Below the pieces are notes generated by a model that worked only from the letters and a program-made list of their open reading frames with translations, had not been told where the DNA came from and searched no databases. A program made the translations under genes and the position numbers. Positions 42,869-51,932 of a stretch of 64,000 nucleotides of DNA are shown here, one piece after another. Numbering within the stretch: position 1 is the stretch's first letter; every line of letters starts with the position of its first letter. The stretch is from Oleidesulfovibrio sp047973035 (GTDB lineage: Bacteria; Desulfobacterota; Desulfovibrionia; Desulfovibrionales; Desulfovibrionaceae), in contig NZ_JBKEBF010000036.1 of the NCBI RefSeq assembly GCF_047973035.1, positions 1 through 64,000 of the forward strand, in the 5' to 3' direction.

Positions 42869-43771
42869 ATGCAGGCTTCTGGTAACAGTTCTGCCGTCGG
42901 TGCGGTTGCTGCTGTATGTGCGTTTGTATTGTGGGGGCTTCTTCCTCTTTACTGGAAGATGCTGCAAAGCGTTCCTCCTTTTGAGGTGCTTTGTCACCGC
43001 ATTGTCTGGTCTTTGTTCTTTGTTGCCGTGCTTATGCATATGACACGACGCTGGGCTGAATTGCGTGTTGCGATGGGCTCGACCCGTAACAGGATCAGAA
43101 TGGCTGCAGCGGGAATTCTGGTAGGTGGTAACTGGTTTCTGTATATATGGGCAGTGAATGACGGCAGAGTTATTGAGACCAGCCTCGGCTACTATATCAC
43201 TCCGCTGCTTAACGTGTTGCTGGGCTGCCTTTTTTTGGGTGAGAAGCTCAGCAAGGCTCAAAAGATTGCCTTGGCACTGGCTGCCTGCGGTGTCGGTGTT
43301 CAGCTTGCAATGCTGGGCAAATTGCCTTGGGTAGCTCTTACTCTTGCCTGTTCTTTCAGTGTTTACGGTCTGCTGCGTAAAACCGCCAATGTGGAATCTG
43401 TTCCGGGCCTTTTTTTTGAAACGGCAGTTCTGACTCCCGCTACGCTTGTGTATCTATTATGGCTTGACGGAAACGGCGGAGCATTCGGCCATGCCGGAGT
43501 CGAAGTTTCCTTGCTGCTTGCCGGAGCCGGAGTCTGCACTTCTGTTCCTTTGCTTTTATTTGCTTTTGCCGCCCGCAGAATGCATCTGGGAACAGTAGGC
43601 ATATTGCAATATATTGCCCCGAGTATCGCCTTTGGCCTTGGAGTCTTTGTCTTCAATGAGCCATTTCCAGTATCACGGCTTGTTTCTTTCTGTTTCATAT
43701 GGTGTGCAGTTGCAATATACAGTGGCGAGCCTTTGTGGAGACGTCGCAAACTACGTCGTGTCCGTGGATAA
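42869..43771 (+). CDS. rarD: EamA/DMT family transporter RarD
   Basis: A 300-residue inner-membrane protein with about ten helices of the drug/metabolite transporter superfamily. RarD signatures are FVLWGLLPLYWKMLQSVPPFEVLCHRIVWS, here residues ~18-47, NWFLYIWAVNDGRVIETSLGYYITPL, and LQYIAPSIAF. Substrate unknown; the E. coli name came from a chloramphenicol-linked observation. The start has AGGA eight bases upstream; an earlier in-frame start lies inside the terminator. It is separated from the preceding gene by that terminator. Confidence 0.93.
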   Translation: MQASGNSSAVGAVAAVCAFVLWGLLPLYWKMLQSVPPFEVLCHRIVWSLFFVAVLMHMTRRWAELRVAMGSTRNRIRMAAAGILVGGNWFLYIWAVNDGRVIETSLGYYITPLLNVLLGCLFLGEKLSKAQKIALALAACGVGVQLAMLGKLPWVALTLACSFSVYGLLRKTANVESVPGLFFETAVLTPATLVYLLWLDGNGGAFGHAGVEVSLLLAGAGVCTSVPLLLFAFAARRMHLGTVGILQYIAPSIAFGLGVFVFNEPFPVSRLVSFCFIWCAVAIYSGEPLWRRRKLRRVRG

Positions 43772-43864
43772 ACAGTATTGTAAGATCATTTTTATTAGTG
43801 AAGCGTAATATTGTATTGCATTTCTTATTCCTTTGGGTACTCTACGGCCTGAAGGAGGAGGGCT

Positions 43865-46582
43865 TTGTTTTTTTCTGCTTCACATCCGGCCTTTGCAAAA
43901 AGGTCTTTGCCACGCCAGACACTGCTGCTGATTGCAGCGGCCTGTGCTATTCTTTCTGTTGTTCTTTCGCTTTCTCATCATGTTGCAAAGCAGGCATTGC
44001 AGGAGCATGAAAGCCTTTTTCTAAGGCAACAAAGCCTGATGACCTCTTTGGCATCCGAAGCCATGACAGGGCATCTCGCATCACTTGCGAATACCTTGCG
44101 AGTTCACTCAATTCCTTTTGAACTTGATTCCTCTGAAACCGAACTGGAATCTCTTTCACCGCAGATACTGCGCATCTTCGAGTCCTATCCCAGCCTTACT
44201 GCTGTAAGTTACAGTAATATTGCAACGGGGGCTGAAGGCATTGTTGTCAGGCCCGGAACTTCTGCAGCTATCCGGGGGCAGGCCAGAGTATGGGGCCACC
44301 AGACCTTGCTCCATCCTCCGCAGTCCATCCGGCTCCAAGGACACTGGTATGAAACCGTCATGGTGGACAATATACCTCTTGCCGGAATGCAGCTCATATC
44401 CGAAGCTGAACCTGGTGTTTTTGTTGTAGCTGTTATCAATATGAAAAAATTGTCCGCTCATTTTGCGGGCGAGTTAAAAATCGGTGAAAGCGGATCGGGC
44501 TATGTGCTGGACCAACGGGGCAATATCCTTTTTGATGCGGAAGCTGACGTTATCGGGCGTAATGTTTTTGATGGAATGCACTCAGGTTTTCCCGAATTGC
44601 AGAAAATTGATTCCCGGATGCTTAGTTCCGTTGAAGGGACTGGAGTGTATGAATTTATTTCTCGCAGCAATCGTCAGAAAGTTCGTAAAATTGTTGCGTG
44701 GAGCAGAGTGCCGCTTGAACCCTACAGCATAGTAATCAGCCTTTCTTCTCCGGTACACGAGATTAATGCCAGTCTGTATGATGTGAGCCGCTTGCAGGGG
44801 TTCCTTGCAGGCAGTGCTTTTCTGATGCTTGCTTTGTTTTTTTTGTGGTTTCTGCGGGAACAAAGTACCAAGTCGCTCAGAAGGTCTGAGGAACTCTATC
44901 GCCAGCTGGCTGACACCGCTTATGACATGGAAATGTGGCATAATGCCGAGGGGCAGCTCGTTTATGTATCTCCTTCCTGCGAACGAATCACAGGATATCC
45001 AGTTTCAGAGTTTTCCGCCGACAGAGATTTGCTGGAAAAAATAATCCATAAAGACGATCTTCCTGTTTTTAAAATGCACATGGGTGCACAGCAGATGCTG
45101 GAAGGTGAGTCACTTGAATACCGAATAATTACCCGGTTCGGTAAAGTCCGGTGGGTATCCATGGTCGGGCGTGAAGTCTGGACTTCGGACGGGATACAGC
45201 AAGGGGTCCGTTCCTCTGTCAGAGATGTAACTGAAAGCAAGATGATGGAAAAAGAGCTTGATTACAAAGCGTTACACGATGAGCTGACAGGTCTTGCCAA
45301 CAGGGCGCTTTGTCTTTCCCGTATCAGAGAGGCCATGACCCGCAGTATCCCGAGGGAAGGGGTCGGGTACGCCGTCTTATTTCTTGATGTAGACCGGTTT
45401 AAAATTGTGAACGATAGCCTTGGCCATGAGTATGGAGACAAGGTCCTTGCGGTTCTTGCCGAGCGGCTGGTTACGTCGGTACGCCACTACGATACTGTTG
45501 CCCGTTTTGGCGGTGATGAGTTCGTAATCGTGCTGGAAGAACTGGATGGTCCGCGCAGGGCTGTTCGCATCGCCAGAAGCATTAAGCAGGTTTTCAAAGA
45601 GCCTGTCCGCCTTGAGGGTGAAGAAGTCTGCGTAAGCTGCAGCATCGGTATGGTCTTTGACTACGGTGCGGAAAACGGTAGCGCGCAGAGTGTGGTTCGT
45701 AATGCCAGTATCGCCATGTACCGTGCAAAGGCGCAAGGTAGAGATAAGCTGAAAGTTTTTCAGCAGAAAATGCTTGCACAGGCGGCAAGTGTGATGGCGC
45801 TGGAAAACGACATGCGCCATGCACTGCAGCGTGATGAGTTTTTTGTGGAATACCAGCCCGTGCAGCGGGCTTCAGACAGCTCTCTGACCGGCTTTGAAGC
45901 GCTTATCAGGTGGAATCATCCGGAAAAAGGACTTATCAGGCCTGACCAGTTCATTCCTCTTGCAGAGGAAAGCGGGCTTATTATCGATATCGGAATGAAT
46001 GTGTTGCGTAAGTCCTGCTTTGAAATGGCCCGCTGGTGCAGGCTGTACCCCGGATGCGACTCGCTGTTTCTTTCTGTAAATCTTTCTGCCCGTCAATTTT
46101 TACAGCCGGATCTGGTGTTGGCTATAAGCGCTATTCTTAACGAATCGGGATTACTCCCGCACCAGCTGAAACTGGAAATTACAGAGTCCACGATTATGTC
46201 CAACGCAGAGACTGCATTGGGCATGATGCACCGCTTGAAGGAACTCGGGGTGCAGCTGGCAATTGATGATTTCGGAACAGGATATTCGTCATTGGCTTAT
46301 CTGCAAAAGTTGCCTGTTGACACGTTGAAAGTTGACAGAATGTTTGTTTGCTCCATGGAAGATCAGGCAGGCTGCCTTGAGATTGTACGAAGCATTATTG
46401 TGCTTGCGCGCAGCCTGAATATGAGCACTATTGCTGAAGGCGTTGAAACATACAGGCAGCTGGAAGTGCTGCGCAATCTGGGCTGCTCGCATGTTCAGGG
46501 CTACTATTTCCATAAGCCCTTGCCCGTTGGAGTGGCAGAGGCCCTTTTATCCAGCAACTTAGTTGTTCCGATGGCTTCTTAG
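43865..46582 (+). CDS. Membrane-bound PAS-GGDEF-EAL c-di-GMP enzyme with extracytoplasmic sensor
   Basis: A 905-residue protein: TM1 (~18-40), a periplasmic Cache-like sensor (~45-310), TM2 (GFLAGSAFLMLALFFLWFL), PAS (~345-465), GGDEF with intact ARFGGDEFVIVL, and EAL with FEALIRWNHP, IDDFGTGYSSLAYL and AEGVET. Both catalytic motifs look complete, so it could make or degrade c-di-GMP under periplasmic control. It starts at TTG with AGGAGG six bases upstream. It is similar in its output half to the frameshifted receptor at 38117 but has a different sensor. Confidence 0.93.
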   Translation: MFFSASHPAFAKRSLPRQTLLLIAAACAILSVVLSLSHHVAKQALQEHESLFLRQQSLMTSLASEAMTGHLASLANTLRVHSIPFELDSSETELESLSPQILRIFESYPSLTAVSYSNIATGAEGIVVRPGTSAAIRGQARVWGHQTLLHPPQSIRLQGHWYETVMVDNIPLAGMQLISEAEPGVFVVAVINMKKLSAHFAGELKIGESGSGYVLDQRGNILFDAEADVIGRNVFDGMHSGFPELQKIDSRMLSSVEGTGVYEFISRSNRQKVRKIVAWSRVPLEPYSIVISLSSPVHEINASLYDVSRLQGFLAGSAFLMLALFFLWFLREQSTKSLRRSEELYRQLADTAYDMEMWHNAEGQLVYVSPSCERITGYPVSEFSADRDLLEKIIHKDDLPVFKMHMGAQQMLEGESLEYRIITRFGKVRWVSMVGREVWTSDGIQQGVRSSVRDVTESKMMEKELDYKALHDELTGLANRALCLSRIREAMTRSIPREGVGYAVLFLDVDRFKIVNDSLGHEYGDKVLAVLAERLVTSVRHYDTVARFGGDEFVIVLEELDGPRRAVRIARSIKQVFKEPVRLEGEEVCVSCSIGMVFDYGAENGSAQSVVRNASIAMYRAKAQGRDKLKVFQQKMLAQAASVMALENDMRHALQRDEFFVEYQPVQRASDSSLTGFEALIRWNHPEKGLIRPDQFIPLAEESGLIIDIGMNVLRKSCFEMARWCRLYPGCDSLFLSVNLSARQFLQPDLVLAISAILNESGLLPHQLKLEITESTIMSNAETALGMMHRLKELGVQLAIDDFGTGYSSLAYLQKLPVDTLKVDRMFVCSMEDQAGCLEIVRSIIVLARSLNMSTIAEGVETYRQLEVLRNLGCSHVQGYYFHKPLPVGVAEALLSSNLVVPMAS

Positions 46583-46723
46583 GCTTACAGCACGTGCTCT
46601 GCAGAAAAGTGCTGTACGAAGTATGACTTGTGCAGCTGACAACGGACGTTGCTTTCAGAATAATTTAAGAATGCTCCGGCTCCGGCAGATTTTTTCTTTT
46701 TCAACCAATATCCGCCATAAACA

Positions 46724-46768
46724 ATCCCCCATAAAATGCCGGACACAGCACGTTATGGGGGATATTTA
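46724..46768. terminator. Bidirectional terminator between convergent genes
   Basis: ATCCCCCATAA / TTATGGGGGAT (46724-46734, 46753-46763) with an 18-nt loop, between the GGDEF-EAL gene and hxlR; the plus-strand flank is T-rich. Confidence 0.75.
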
Positions 46769-46791
46769 TTTGCTTTATTGTAACCTGCCTG

Positions 46792-47187
46792 TCAGGCTGC
46801 GCTGTTTTTTTCTTCCACTTCAGATTCAACTTCTACAATACCAAAGCGCTCTTCGTAATCTTTTCCCCATTTACAGAGCTGCTTCAGAACAGGCATGATA
46901 GTCTGGCCGGTTTCAGAAAGTGTATATTCCACTTTGGGCGGCACTTCAGGGTAGACCTTTCTGTCGACAATCCCGTCCCGCTCCAGTTCACGCAGCTGCT
47001 GTGTAAGCATTTTCTGGGTTATGTTGGGGATACTCCGGCGAAGCTCGCCGAACCTGTAGGTGCCTTGTGTTCCCAGATGGTACAGAATTATCGGTTTCCA
47101 TTTTCCGCCGATAAGCTGGATAGTAAGTTCGACTGAACAATAATAATTTCTTCCAGCACAGTGTTTAAGGGTACAATTGCCGCCCAT
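46792..47187 (-). CDS. HxlR family transcriptional regulator
   Basis: A 131-residue winged-helix regulator of the HxlR (MarR-related) family. Signatures are VELTIQLIGGKWKPIILYHLG, then FGELRRSIPNITQKMLTQQLRELERDGIV and the wing KVEYTLSETG. Cys residues near the N-terminus (C5, C10, C17) could sense oxidants or electrophiles, as in YodB/HypR-type members. AAGGAG is upstream. It is divergent from a nitroreductase gene that it probably controls; a direct repeat lies between them. Confidence 0.92.
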   Translation of the reverse strand: MGGNCTLKHCAGRNYYCSVELTIQLIGGKWKPIILYHLGTQGTYRFGELRRSIPNITQKMLTQQLRELERDGIVDRKVYPEVPPKVEYTLSETGQTIMPVLKQLCKWGKDYEERFGIVEVESEVEEKNSAA

Positions 47188-47537
47188 AAAATCTCCTTAT
47201 TGCAGTAGCGATTTTTTATAATAATGTCGCTTTTGGTTTCCTGCAAGCATGTATGGTTACAAAAAGCATACTGGGTGACTTAATTGTGTGTACTTGCATA
47301 AAATATAACTTTTCGTTTTAGTCTTTTTATAAACCAGCAGGTCATAGAGGGTTATGCCATCTGTATTAAACGGAATGTATGTATAATTAGCGGGTTCCGG
47401 TTTGACTGATGTGAAGGTTGTGTAACCACTTGCTACTACTCGTATAACCGGTTGCCTTACCATCTGACAAAGTACAGAGGAATGGCAGGCCGGAACATTT
47501 TAGGTGACTGTGCACAGACAGCACAGGAGGGATTTAC
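47188..47537. other. hxlR-nitroreductase divergent intergenic region, 350 bases
   Basis: A/T-rich, no gene seen. It contains the direct repeat at 47421-47455 and the palindromes GGTTGTGTAACC and AACCGGTT around it. Promoters were not resolved. Confidence 0.5.
47421..47455 (+). promoter_or_regulatory. Direct repeat, candidate HxlR-regulator binding site
   Basis: TGTAACCACTTGC (47421-47433) and TATAACCGGTTGC (47443-47455) match at ten of thirteen positions and are 22 bases apart, about two helical turns, upstream of the nitroreductase gene. Confidence 0.4.
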
Positions 47538-48047
47538 ATGGAACTGATGAAGGCTATAGAAGAGCGCAGAAGCGTGCGGAAGTTTACAGACGAGGCCGTA
47601 ACCGAAGAGCAGATTACCGTGCTTTTGCGGGCTGCAATGGCGGCCCCTAGCGCAGGTAATGCTCAGCCATGGCAGTTTGTTGTTGTGGATGACCGTAACG
47701 TATTGGAAAAAGTTCCTGCGTTGCACCCGTATGCAGGTATGGCTGCAAAGGCTCCTCTTGCAATTCTTGTATGCGGCGATCTTAGTGCTGAAAAGTATCC
47801 CGGATTTTGGGTGCAGGACTGTTCCGCAGCTATTCAAAACATGTTGCTGGCGGCTGTCGACCAGGGACTTGGTGCGGTCTGGACAGGAATTTATCCGGAT
47901 GAAACCCGCGTGAAAAATTTTGTCGGCTTGGTTGGTCTGCCGGAAAGCGTAAAGCCGCTGGCGCTGGTTGTGGTGGGAGTGCCTGATCAGAAAACGGGAG
48001 CCAAAGACAGGTTTGACGCGGCAAAGGTGCATCGAAATCACTGGTAG
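47538..48047 (+). CDS. Nitroreductase family protein
   Basis: An FMN-dependent NAD(P)H oxidoreductase of 169 residues that reduces nitro compounds, quinones or flavins. Signatures are the N-terminal IEERRSVRKFTDEAVTEEQI with its phosphate-binding Arg pair, APSAGNAQPWQFVVV and the C-terminal GVPDQKTGAKDRFDAAKVH. It is of the short single-domain type and dimeric. AGGAGG lies upstream. It is divergent from an HxlR regulator, a common pair for electrophile or oxidant detoxification. Confidence 0.92.
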   Translation: MELMKAIEERRSVRKFTDEAVTEEQITVLLRAAMAAPSAGNAQPWQFVVVDDRNVLEKVPALHPYAGMAAKAPLAILVCGDLSAEKYPGFWVQDCSAAIQNMLLAAVDQGLGAVWTGIYPDETRVKNFVGLVGLPESVKPLALVVVGVPDQKTGAKDRFDAAKVHRNHW

Positions 48048-48204
48048 TAAGCTGGCGGGGTAACTTCGCTGTATTTTGAAGTTGTAAGTACATCGTTACA
48101 TGCTCCTGCCCTTGAATAACTGGAAAAAAACGTATACCTGCCATGCGAAGACATGTTGAAGGTTTTTTCCGGCGCATGTGTTTACATCATCAAAGGAGCA
48201 TCGC

Positions 48205-48522
48205 ATGAAAGTACTTGCTATCGATAAAGTCTCTCCCGACGCTACCCCCGAGAGGGTGCGTGAACTTTTTATGAAAGAGGTTCATCACACCATAAAAATG
48301 TATCTGGCAGACATCGTTCGCGAGATATACTTCAGGGAAGACCGCTCCGGCACTGTGCTGATGCTTGAGGTTCCCTCTCTGGATGAGGCGCGTAAACTTA
48401 TCGATACGCTGCCCATGGTTAAAGATGGACTGCTTGAGTATGATCTGATTCCGCTCGGACCCTTTATGCCGCTGGCGTTACTGGTAAGAGACGACGAAGA
48501 GCCCGAAGCCAAGACTCAATAA
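48205..48522 (+). CDS. Small YciI/muconolactone-isomerase-like protein
   Basis: A 105-residue single-domain protein with a ferredoxin-like (dimeric alpha/beta barrel) pattern: VLAIDKVSPDATPERVRELFMKEV, then IYFREDRSGTVLMLEVPSLDEARKLIDTLPMV and a final YDLIPLGPF. These features resemble YciI or muconolactone isomerase-like proteins. No catalytic residues can be identified. AAAGGAG is six bases before the ATG. It follows the nitroreductase by about 150 bases and ends in its own terminator. Confidence 0.7.
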   Translation: MKVLAIDKVSPDATPERVRELFMKEVHHTIKMYLADIVREIYFREDRSGTVLMLEVPSLDEARKLIDTLPMVKDGLLEYDLIPLGPFMPLALLVRDDEEPEAKTQ

Positions 48523-48547
48523 GTTCTGGCTGGCACGCTGAGAGATT

Positions 48548-48578
48548 AAAAAGCCGCAGGATACCCCTGCGGCTTTTT
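48548..48578 (+). terminator. Rho-independent terminator after the small barrel protein gene
   Basis: AAAAGCCGCAGG / CCTGCGGCTTTT with a short loop ATACC and TTTTT. From here to 48879 (about 300 bases) no gene is seen; TTGACA at 48831-48836 is the only promoter-like word. Confidence 0.9.
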
Positions 48579-48879
48579 GCGTTTTGTGTCTGTCTCAGCC
48601 TGGAGTTGGTTTGCCAGGTCAACCTGCCTGCCGGACAGCTAAAAAAGATCGGCCATAAAGCTGCACACGGTGATTGCTGTTTTTCTAGTCCTCATTGCGC
48701 GTGTTGGAGAATTGAGAACGCCGCATTTAAAAAGAGAGACGCAAATCAATAAAGCGAAGTAGCGGCAATTGGAGTGACATGATGAACGCAAGTATAACCG
48801 TAAGATGATAGTTTGACTTCGTAACTATATTTGACAAATGACCCTGCCTGCTATCAGATAATACTAAGGAGTAGTGCAT

Positions 48880-49413
48880 ATGAGCAGGCAGCAAGTCGGG
48901 TCCGTACCCGTAAAAAATATTGAGAACGCACCGGACGTACAGAAGGCTGACAAACCTTCTGTACTGCGCGAAGAAGCATCGCGCAGACTACGCAGGGCCT
49001 CAGAACAGGGCGGGTATCAGTTGCTTGATGTCGAGCAGGTTCATGCAATGATTGAAAATAATGAAGCTATGCTGGTAGACCTGCGTGATGAAGACGTGTT
49101 TGCCCGCGGGCATCTGCCTGAGGCAATCAATTTTCCGCTACCGATGACATGGCGGGCAAGACTGCAACAACGATGGAAGCTTAAAAGACTGCTGTGTGAA
49201 CTGGAGTGCAGGCCGGTAATTTTTTACGGAGCAAGCCCCTCATGCAGGCGAAGCGATGTTGCAGCCTGTGCTGCTGTTATCGTAGGCTTTCCTGTGGTGT
49301 ACCGCTTTGCAGGCGGCGTGGACGCATGGCTGCGTTTGGGGCTTACTCTGGAAATTGAACCGCTGCAGAATGGCGGCGGACAACAGGGACAGCTGCAGCG
49401 TCGTTACAGATAG
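48880..49413 (+). CDS. Rhodanese-like domain protein, active-site cysteine apparently absent
   Basis: A 177-residue protein whose residues ~50-165 form a rhodanese domain (MLVDLRDEDVFARGHLPEAINFPL; FAGGVDAWLRLGL). The active-site loop normally starts with Cys after the central strand (YCxxGxRS). Here it reads FYGASPSCRRSD, with Gly in that position and a Cys five residues later. It may therefore be non-catalytic or use a shifted Cys. The N-terminal 45 residues are charged. GGAG lies eight bases before the chosen ATG; its 3' end overlaps slyX on the other strand by 10 bases. Confidence 0.85.
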   Translation: MSRQQVGSVPVKNIENAPDVQKADKPSVLREEASRRLRRASEQGGYQLLDVEQVHAMIENNEAMLVDLRDEDVFARGHLPEAINFPLPMTWRARLQQRWKLKRLLCELECRPVIFYGASPSCRRSDVAACAAVIVGFPVVYRFAGGVDAWLRLGLTLEIEPLQNGGGQQGQLQRRYR

Positions 49414-49622
49414 TGCGGAGGCGGTCCGTCATCCAGTTCGCTGTGTTCCTGCAACAAAGGAATGATCAGCCTGAGTTTGGCCTCAATGGCTTTCTGCTGC
49501 TTCAGCATTTCATCCATCTGAAATTGTTGCTGGGTAAGGGCTTTATTGAGCTCTGCGATAGTCTGCTCCTGAAAGTAGACAGTCTCTTCCAGTTTAATAA
49601 TACGTTCTTCTTGTGTTTTCAT
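49404..49622 (-). CDS. slyX: SlyX family protein
   Basis: A 72-residue coiled-coil protein with the SlyX pattern: ERIIKLEETVYFQEQTIAELN and the C-terminal PPPHY signature. Function unknown; the protein probably forms an oligomeric coiled coil. It begins two bases after the EVE-domain gene stop, so they are co-transcribed. Its stop region overlaps the convergent rhodanese gene. Confidence 0.9.
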   Translation of the reverse strand: MKTQEERIIKLEETVYFQEQTIAELNKALTQQQFQMDEMLKQQKAIEAKLRLIIPLLQEHSELDDGPPPHYL

Positions 49623-49624
49623 GG

Positions 49625-50089
49625 TTACATCTCCTCCGCCAGCTTTGTGATTACTGCATATTCCTCTTCGGTCACTGGCTGTACAGAAAGCCTGTTACCT
49701 TTGCGAAGCAGAGCCATACCTTCAAGCCCCTCGACAGTTTTCAGATAGTTAAGCGGGATAGGGTTAGAAAACTGCTTTACAAACTTGACGTCGACCATGA
49801 ACCAGCGGGGTGATTCAGGCGTTGATTTGCTGTCAAAATGGCTGTTTTCCGGGTCCCATGATGTGAAATCAGGATATGCTTCACGTACTACCTCTGCCAG
49901 TCCGACCACGGCTGCGTTTTTTCCGCTATGATAAAAAAGAACTTTGTCCCCTGTTTTCATTTCTTCACGCATCAGGTTGCGGGCCTGATAGTTCCGTACT
50001 CCATCCCATGGGGTAGTCTGATCCGGTGAGTTGATGAGATCTTCAAGGGAAAAGCAGTCCGGTTCACTTTTCATAAGCCAGTATTTCAT
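49625..50089 (-). CDS. EVE domain-containing protein
   Basis: A 154-residue single EVE domain, related to YTH and PUA and expected to bind modified bases. Family signatures are MKYWLMKSEPDCFSLEDL, WDGVRNYQARNLMR, KTGDKVLFYHSGK and the acidic C-terminus. Bacterial EVE proteins are often standalone and are linked to modified nucleic acid recognition, but this gene lies in an ordinary chromosomal operon with slyX. It lacks an obvious strong ribosome-binding site. Confidence 0.92.
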   Translation of the reverse strand: MKYWLMKSEPDCFSLEDLINSPDQTTPWDGVRNYQARNLMREEMKTGDKVLFYHSGKNAAVVGLAEVVREAYPDFTSWDPENSHFDSKSTPESPRWFMVDVKFVKQFSNPIPLNYLKTVEGLEGMALLRKGNRLSVQPVTEEEYAVITKLAEEM

Positions 50090-50132
50090 ATCTGCGTCCG
50101 TATATTTCTGATGTTATCAGGTCTCTGCGGTG

Positions 50133-51560
50133 TTATTCTTTCAGCCAGCTTTCAAGCGAAGGCGGCTGAGGTGCAAATCCCGGTAAAGGACTCCATTCGC
50201 AGCGCGCTGTCAGCTCTATTCCGCGTTGTATTATTGAAACGGGCCTGTCCGATGAGACCACTATGACAATCATATCACCATGAGCGGCGGTAAAACGCAA
50301 TGCCGAGTTAAAGCGCGCTCCTCTGGCTCTGTTTTCACCGGGAACAGTGCTGCCGTCCAGCAAGCAGGCAAAGTTCAGCAGCTCTCCATTGCCGGTAATG
50401 TGCAGCGCGCCGTCAATCTTTGATAGCGAAGTTGCCAGTTCCAGATTGTTAATATCCTGAAGGTCCAGCGGCGTATGCAGCGATTGTCCTGCAAGGTTAC
50501 GGGGAATATGGCGCAAATCTACTGCCAGCGTGCAACCGTGTTTCCGTTCGCGGGCGTGGCGTACAATATGTGAAACAATGCGCCGCAGTTTGAGTTGAGT
50601 TTCCTCCGGCAATGAACTTTCCAGCAGCGCTTCTTCAAACTGGACAAGATTTGCCGTGCGGTTGGAAGAGTTGAAAACCCCCTCTTCAAAGCCGCATATC
50701 GACTCGTCATCAAGATACAAAAAGCCGTGCCTGCCCTGAAAGTCTGCAACCAGACTGCCCGGGGGCAAAGGCTTACAGGTAATGCCCACGATTGAACGTC
50801 CGTCTGCCACAAGAGTTCTGCCGGAATGTTCTACCGCTTGCAAAAATTTGCGGCAATGGCGCAGGTTGCGCAACGAAGGCTGCTCCATACGCGGGAAGCT
50901 GGCAATAAAGTCCATCCGTAAAAGCATGTAAGGCTCAACAAACGCAAGCCTGCCACAAGGCCACGCGCCTTCTTCGCGGGTACATGAAATACCCAGCACC
51001 GCATCCAGTGTCGGGTATATGCGAAGCTGGGTGTCAGGCCCCAACAGGTAGTTGCGCTGGTCTACGATATAGTCGCGGATTGCGTGGAAGGCATAACTTT
51101 GCAGTACAAATCCGGATGTGGAATTTCGCATGGTGCCGGACAGGGCCATGTCCTGTGCCAGCTGGCAAGCTGCGTGCTCCAGCCAGCGCAACGTCGGGCC
51201 GGAGGAACACAGGTCCGGATGTTGTTCCGTAAACCACATCTGGAAAAAAGCAGAGTTGCTGTGTCCGCCGAAAGCAAGTAGGCCGGTAAGCTCCGGATCT
51301 TCAGCGGGATATATGTCGCCGCTTCTCATACTGGCTAAAGCTGTTGGAGGAGATTTCCACGACGTGTTGGACCGGTATAATTCATCAAGCCTCGGGGCAT
51401 GGTCTGTAAGCAGCTGCTGGGGGTCGATAACGTGAATAGGGTCGTCAGGCGAAAGAGCCAGCAGAAGAGCAATTCTGCTTTGGCCGGAAAAATGGCTTAA
51501 TCCTTCGCGCAGACCGTCAATGCTGTTGTGGATAAACAGACTGCGGTACAGAGATTTCAC
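50133..51560 (-). CDS. Protein with C-terminal divergent diadenylate cyclase (DAC/DisA_N-like) domain
   Basis: A ~475-residue protein. The C-terminal ~120 residues match the DAC fold of DisA and CdaA. The DGA motif is present at D383 (IDGALHITG), followed by NFACLLDG and then GARFNSALRF where c-di-AMP cyclases read GxRHRAA, and finally DMIVIVVSSDRPVSII. The catalytic RHR is therefore RFN (416-418), so it may bind a nucleotide rather than make c-di-AMP, as proposed for DACN-type sensor domains. The first ~330 residues are not recognised. The start is GTG with AAGGGGG six bases upstream; an ATG 18 codons earlier lacks a site. It is not near disA or cdaA genes. Confidence 0.75.
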   Translation of the reverse strand: MKSLYRSLFIHNSIDGLREGLSHFSGQSRIALLLALSPDDPIHVIDPQQLLTDHAPRLDELYRSNTSWKSPPTALASMRSGDIYPAEDPELTGLLAFGGHSNSAFFQMWFTEQHPDLCSSGPTLRWLEHAACQLAQDMALSGTMRNSTSGFVLQSYAFHAIRDYIVDQRNYLLGPDTQLRIYPTLDAVLGISCTREEGAWPCGRLAFVEPYMLLRMDFIASFPRMEQPSLRNLRHCRKFLQAVEHSGRTLVADGRSIVGITCKPLPPGSLVADFQGRHGFLYLDDESICGFEEGVFNSSNRTANLVQFEEALLESSLPEETQLKLRRIVSHIVRHARERKHGCTLAVDLRHIPRNLAGQSLHTPLDLQDINNLELATSLSKIDGALHITGNGELLNFACLLDGSTVPGENRARGARFNSALRFTAAHGDMIVIVVSSDRPVSIIQRGIELTARCEWSPLPGFAPQPPSLESWLKE

Positions 51561-51614
51561 AGGTATCCCCCTTGGTTTGGTAAACAAGGCCGAAAACAGC
51601 GGGTGTCTCATCAT

Positions 51615-51932
51615 GGAAGCCGGACAAAACCTGTCTTGCAGCTAGTGCTGCTTATGCAGTGTCGCGGCATACCCTCAGCCTGTCTCTGACTTGAACCAGC
51701 AAAAGCAGCGTCCGTCTAGCGGGCTCCACATAGGCAGAGGCTCATTGTCCTGACAGGAGTCATGCCGGTCCATATATAGATTCAGGCTGTTAGCCTGCAT
51801 GCCGGTTTGAAATTCATACTGACTATGTCAGGCCAAGCTGCAGGGTGTCATTCCGGTTGCTTCGCAACACTTCATTCTGCATAGCTTTTTGAAGAAACAA
51901 AGAAAAGGGACGAATTAATTCTCTGCTTACTG
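51615..51932. other. Gene-free stretch, about 320 bases
   Basis: Between ygiQ and the DAC-like gene, both on the minus strand. No gene was seen. Only small dyads occur (GGTTGCTTCGCAACA near 51855, GAATTAATTC near 51914). Confidence 0.5.
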
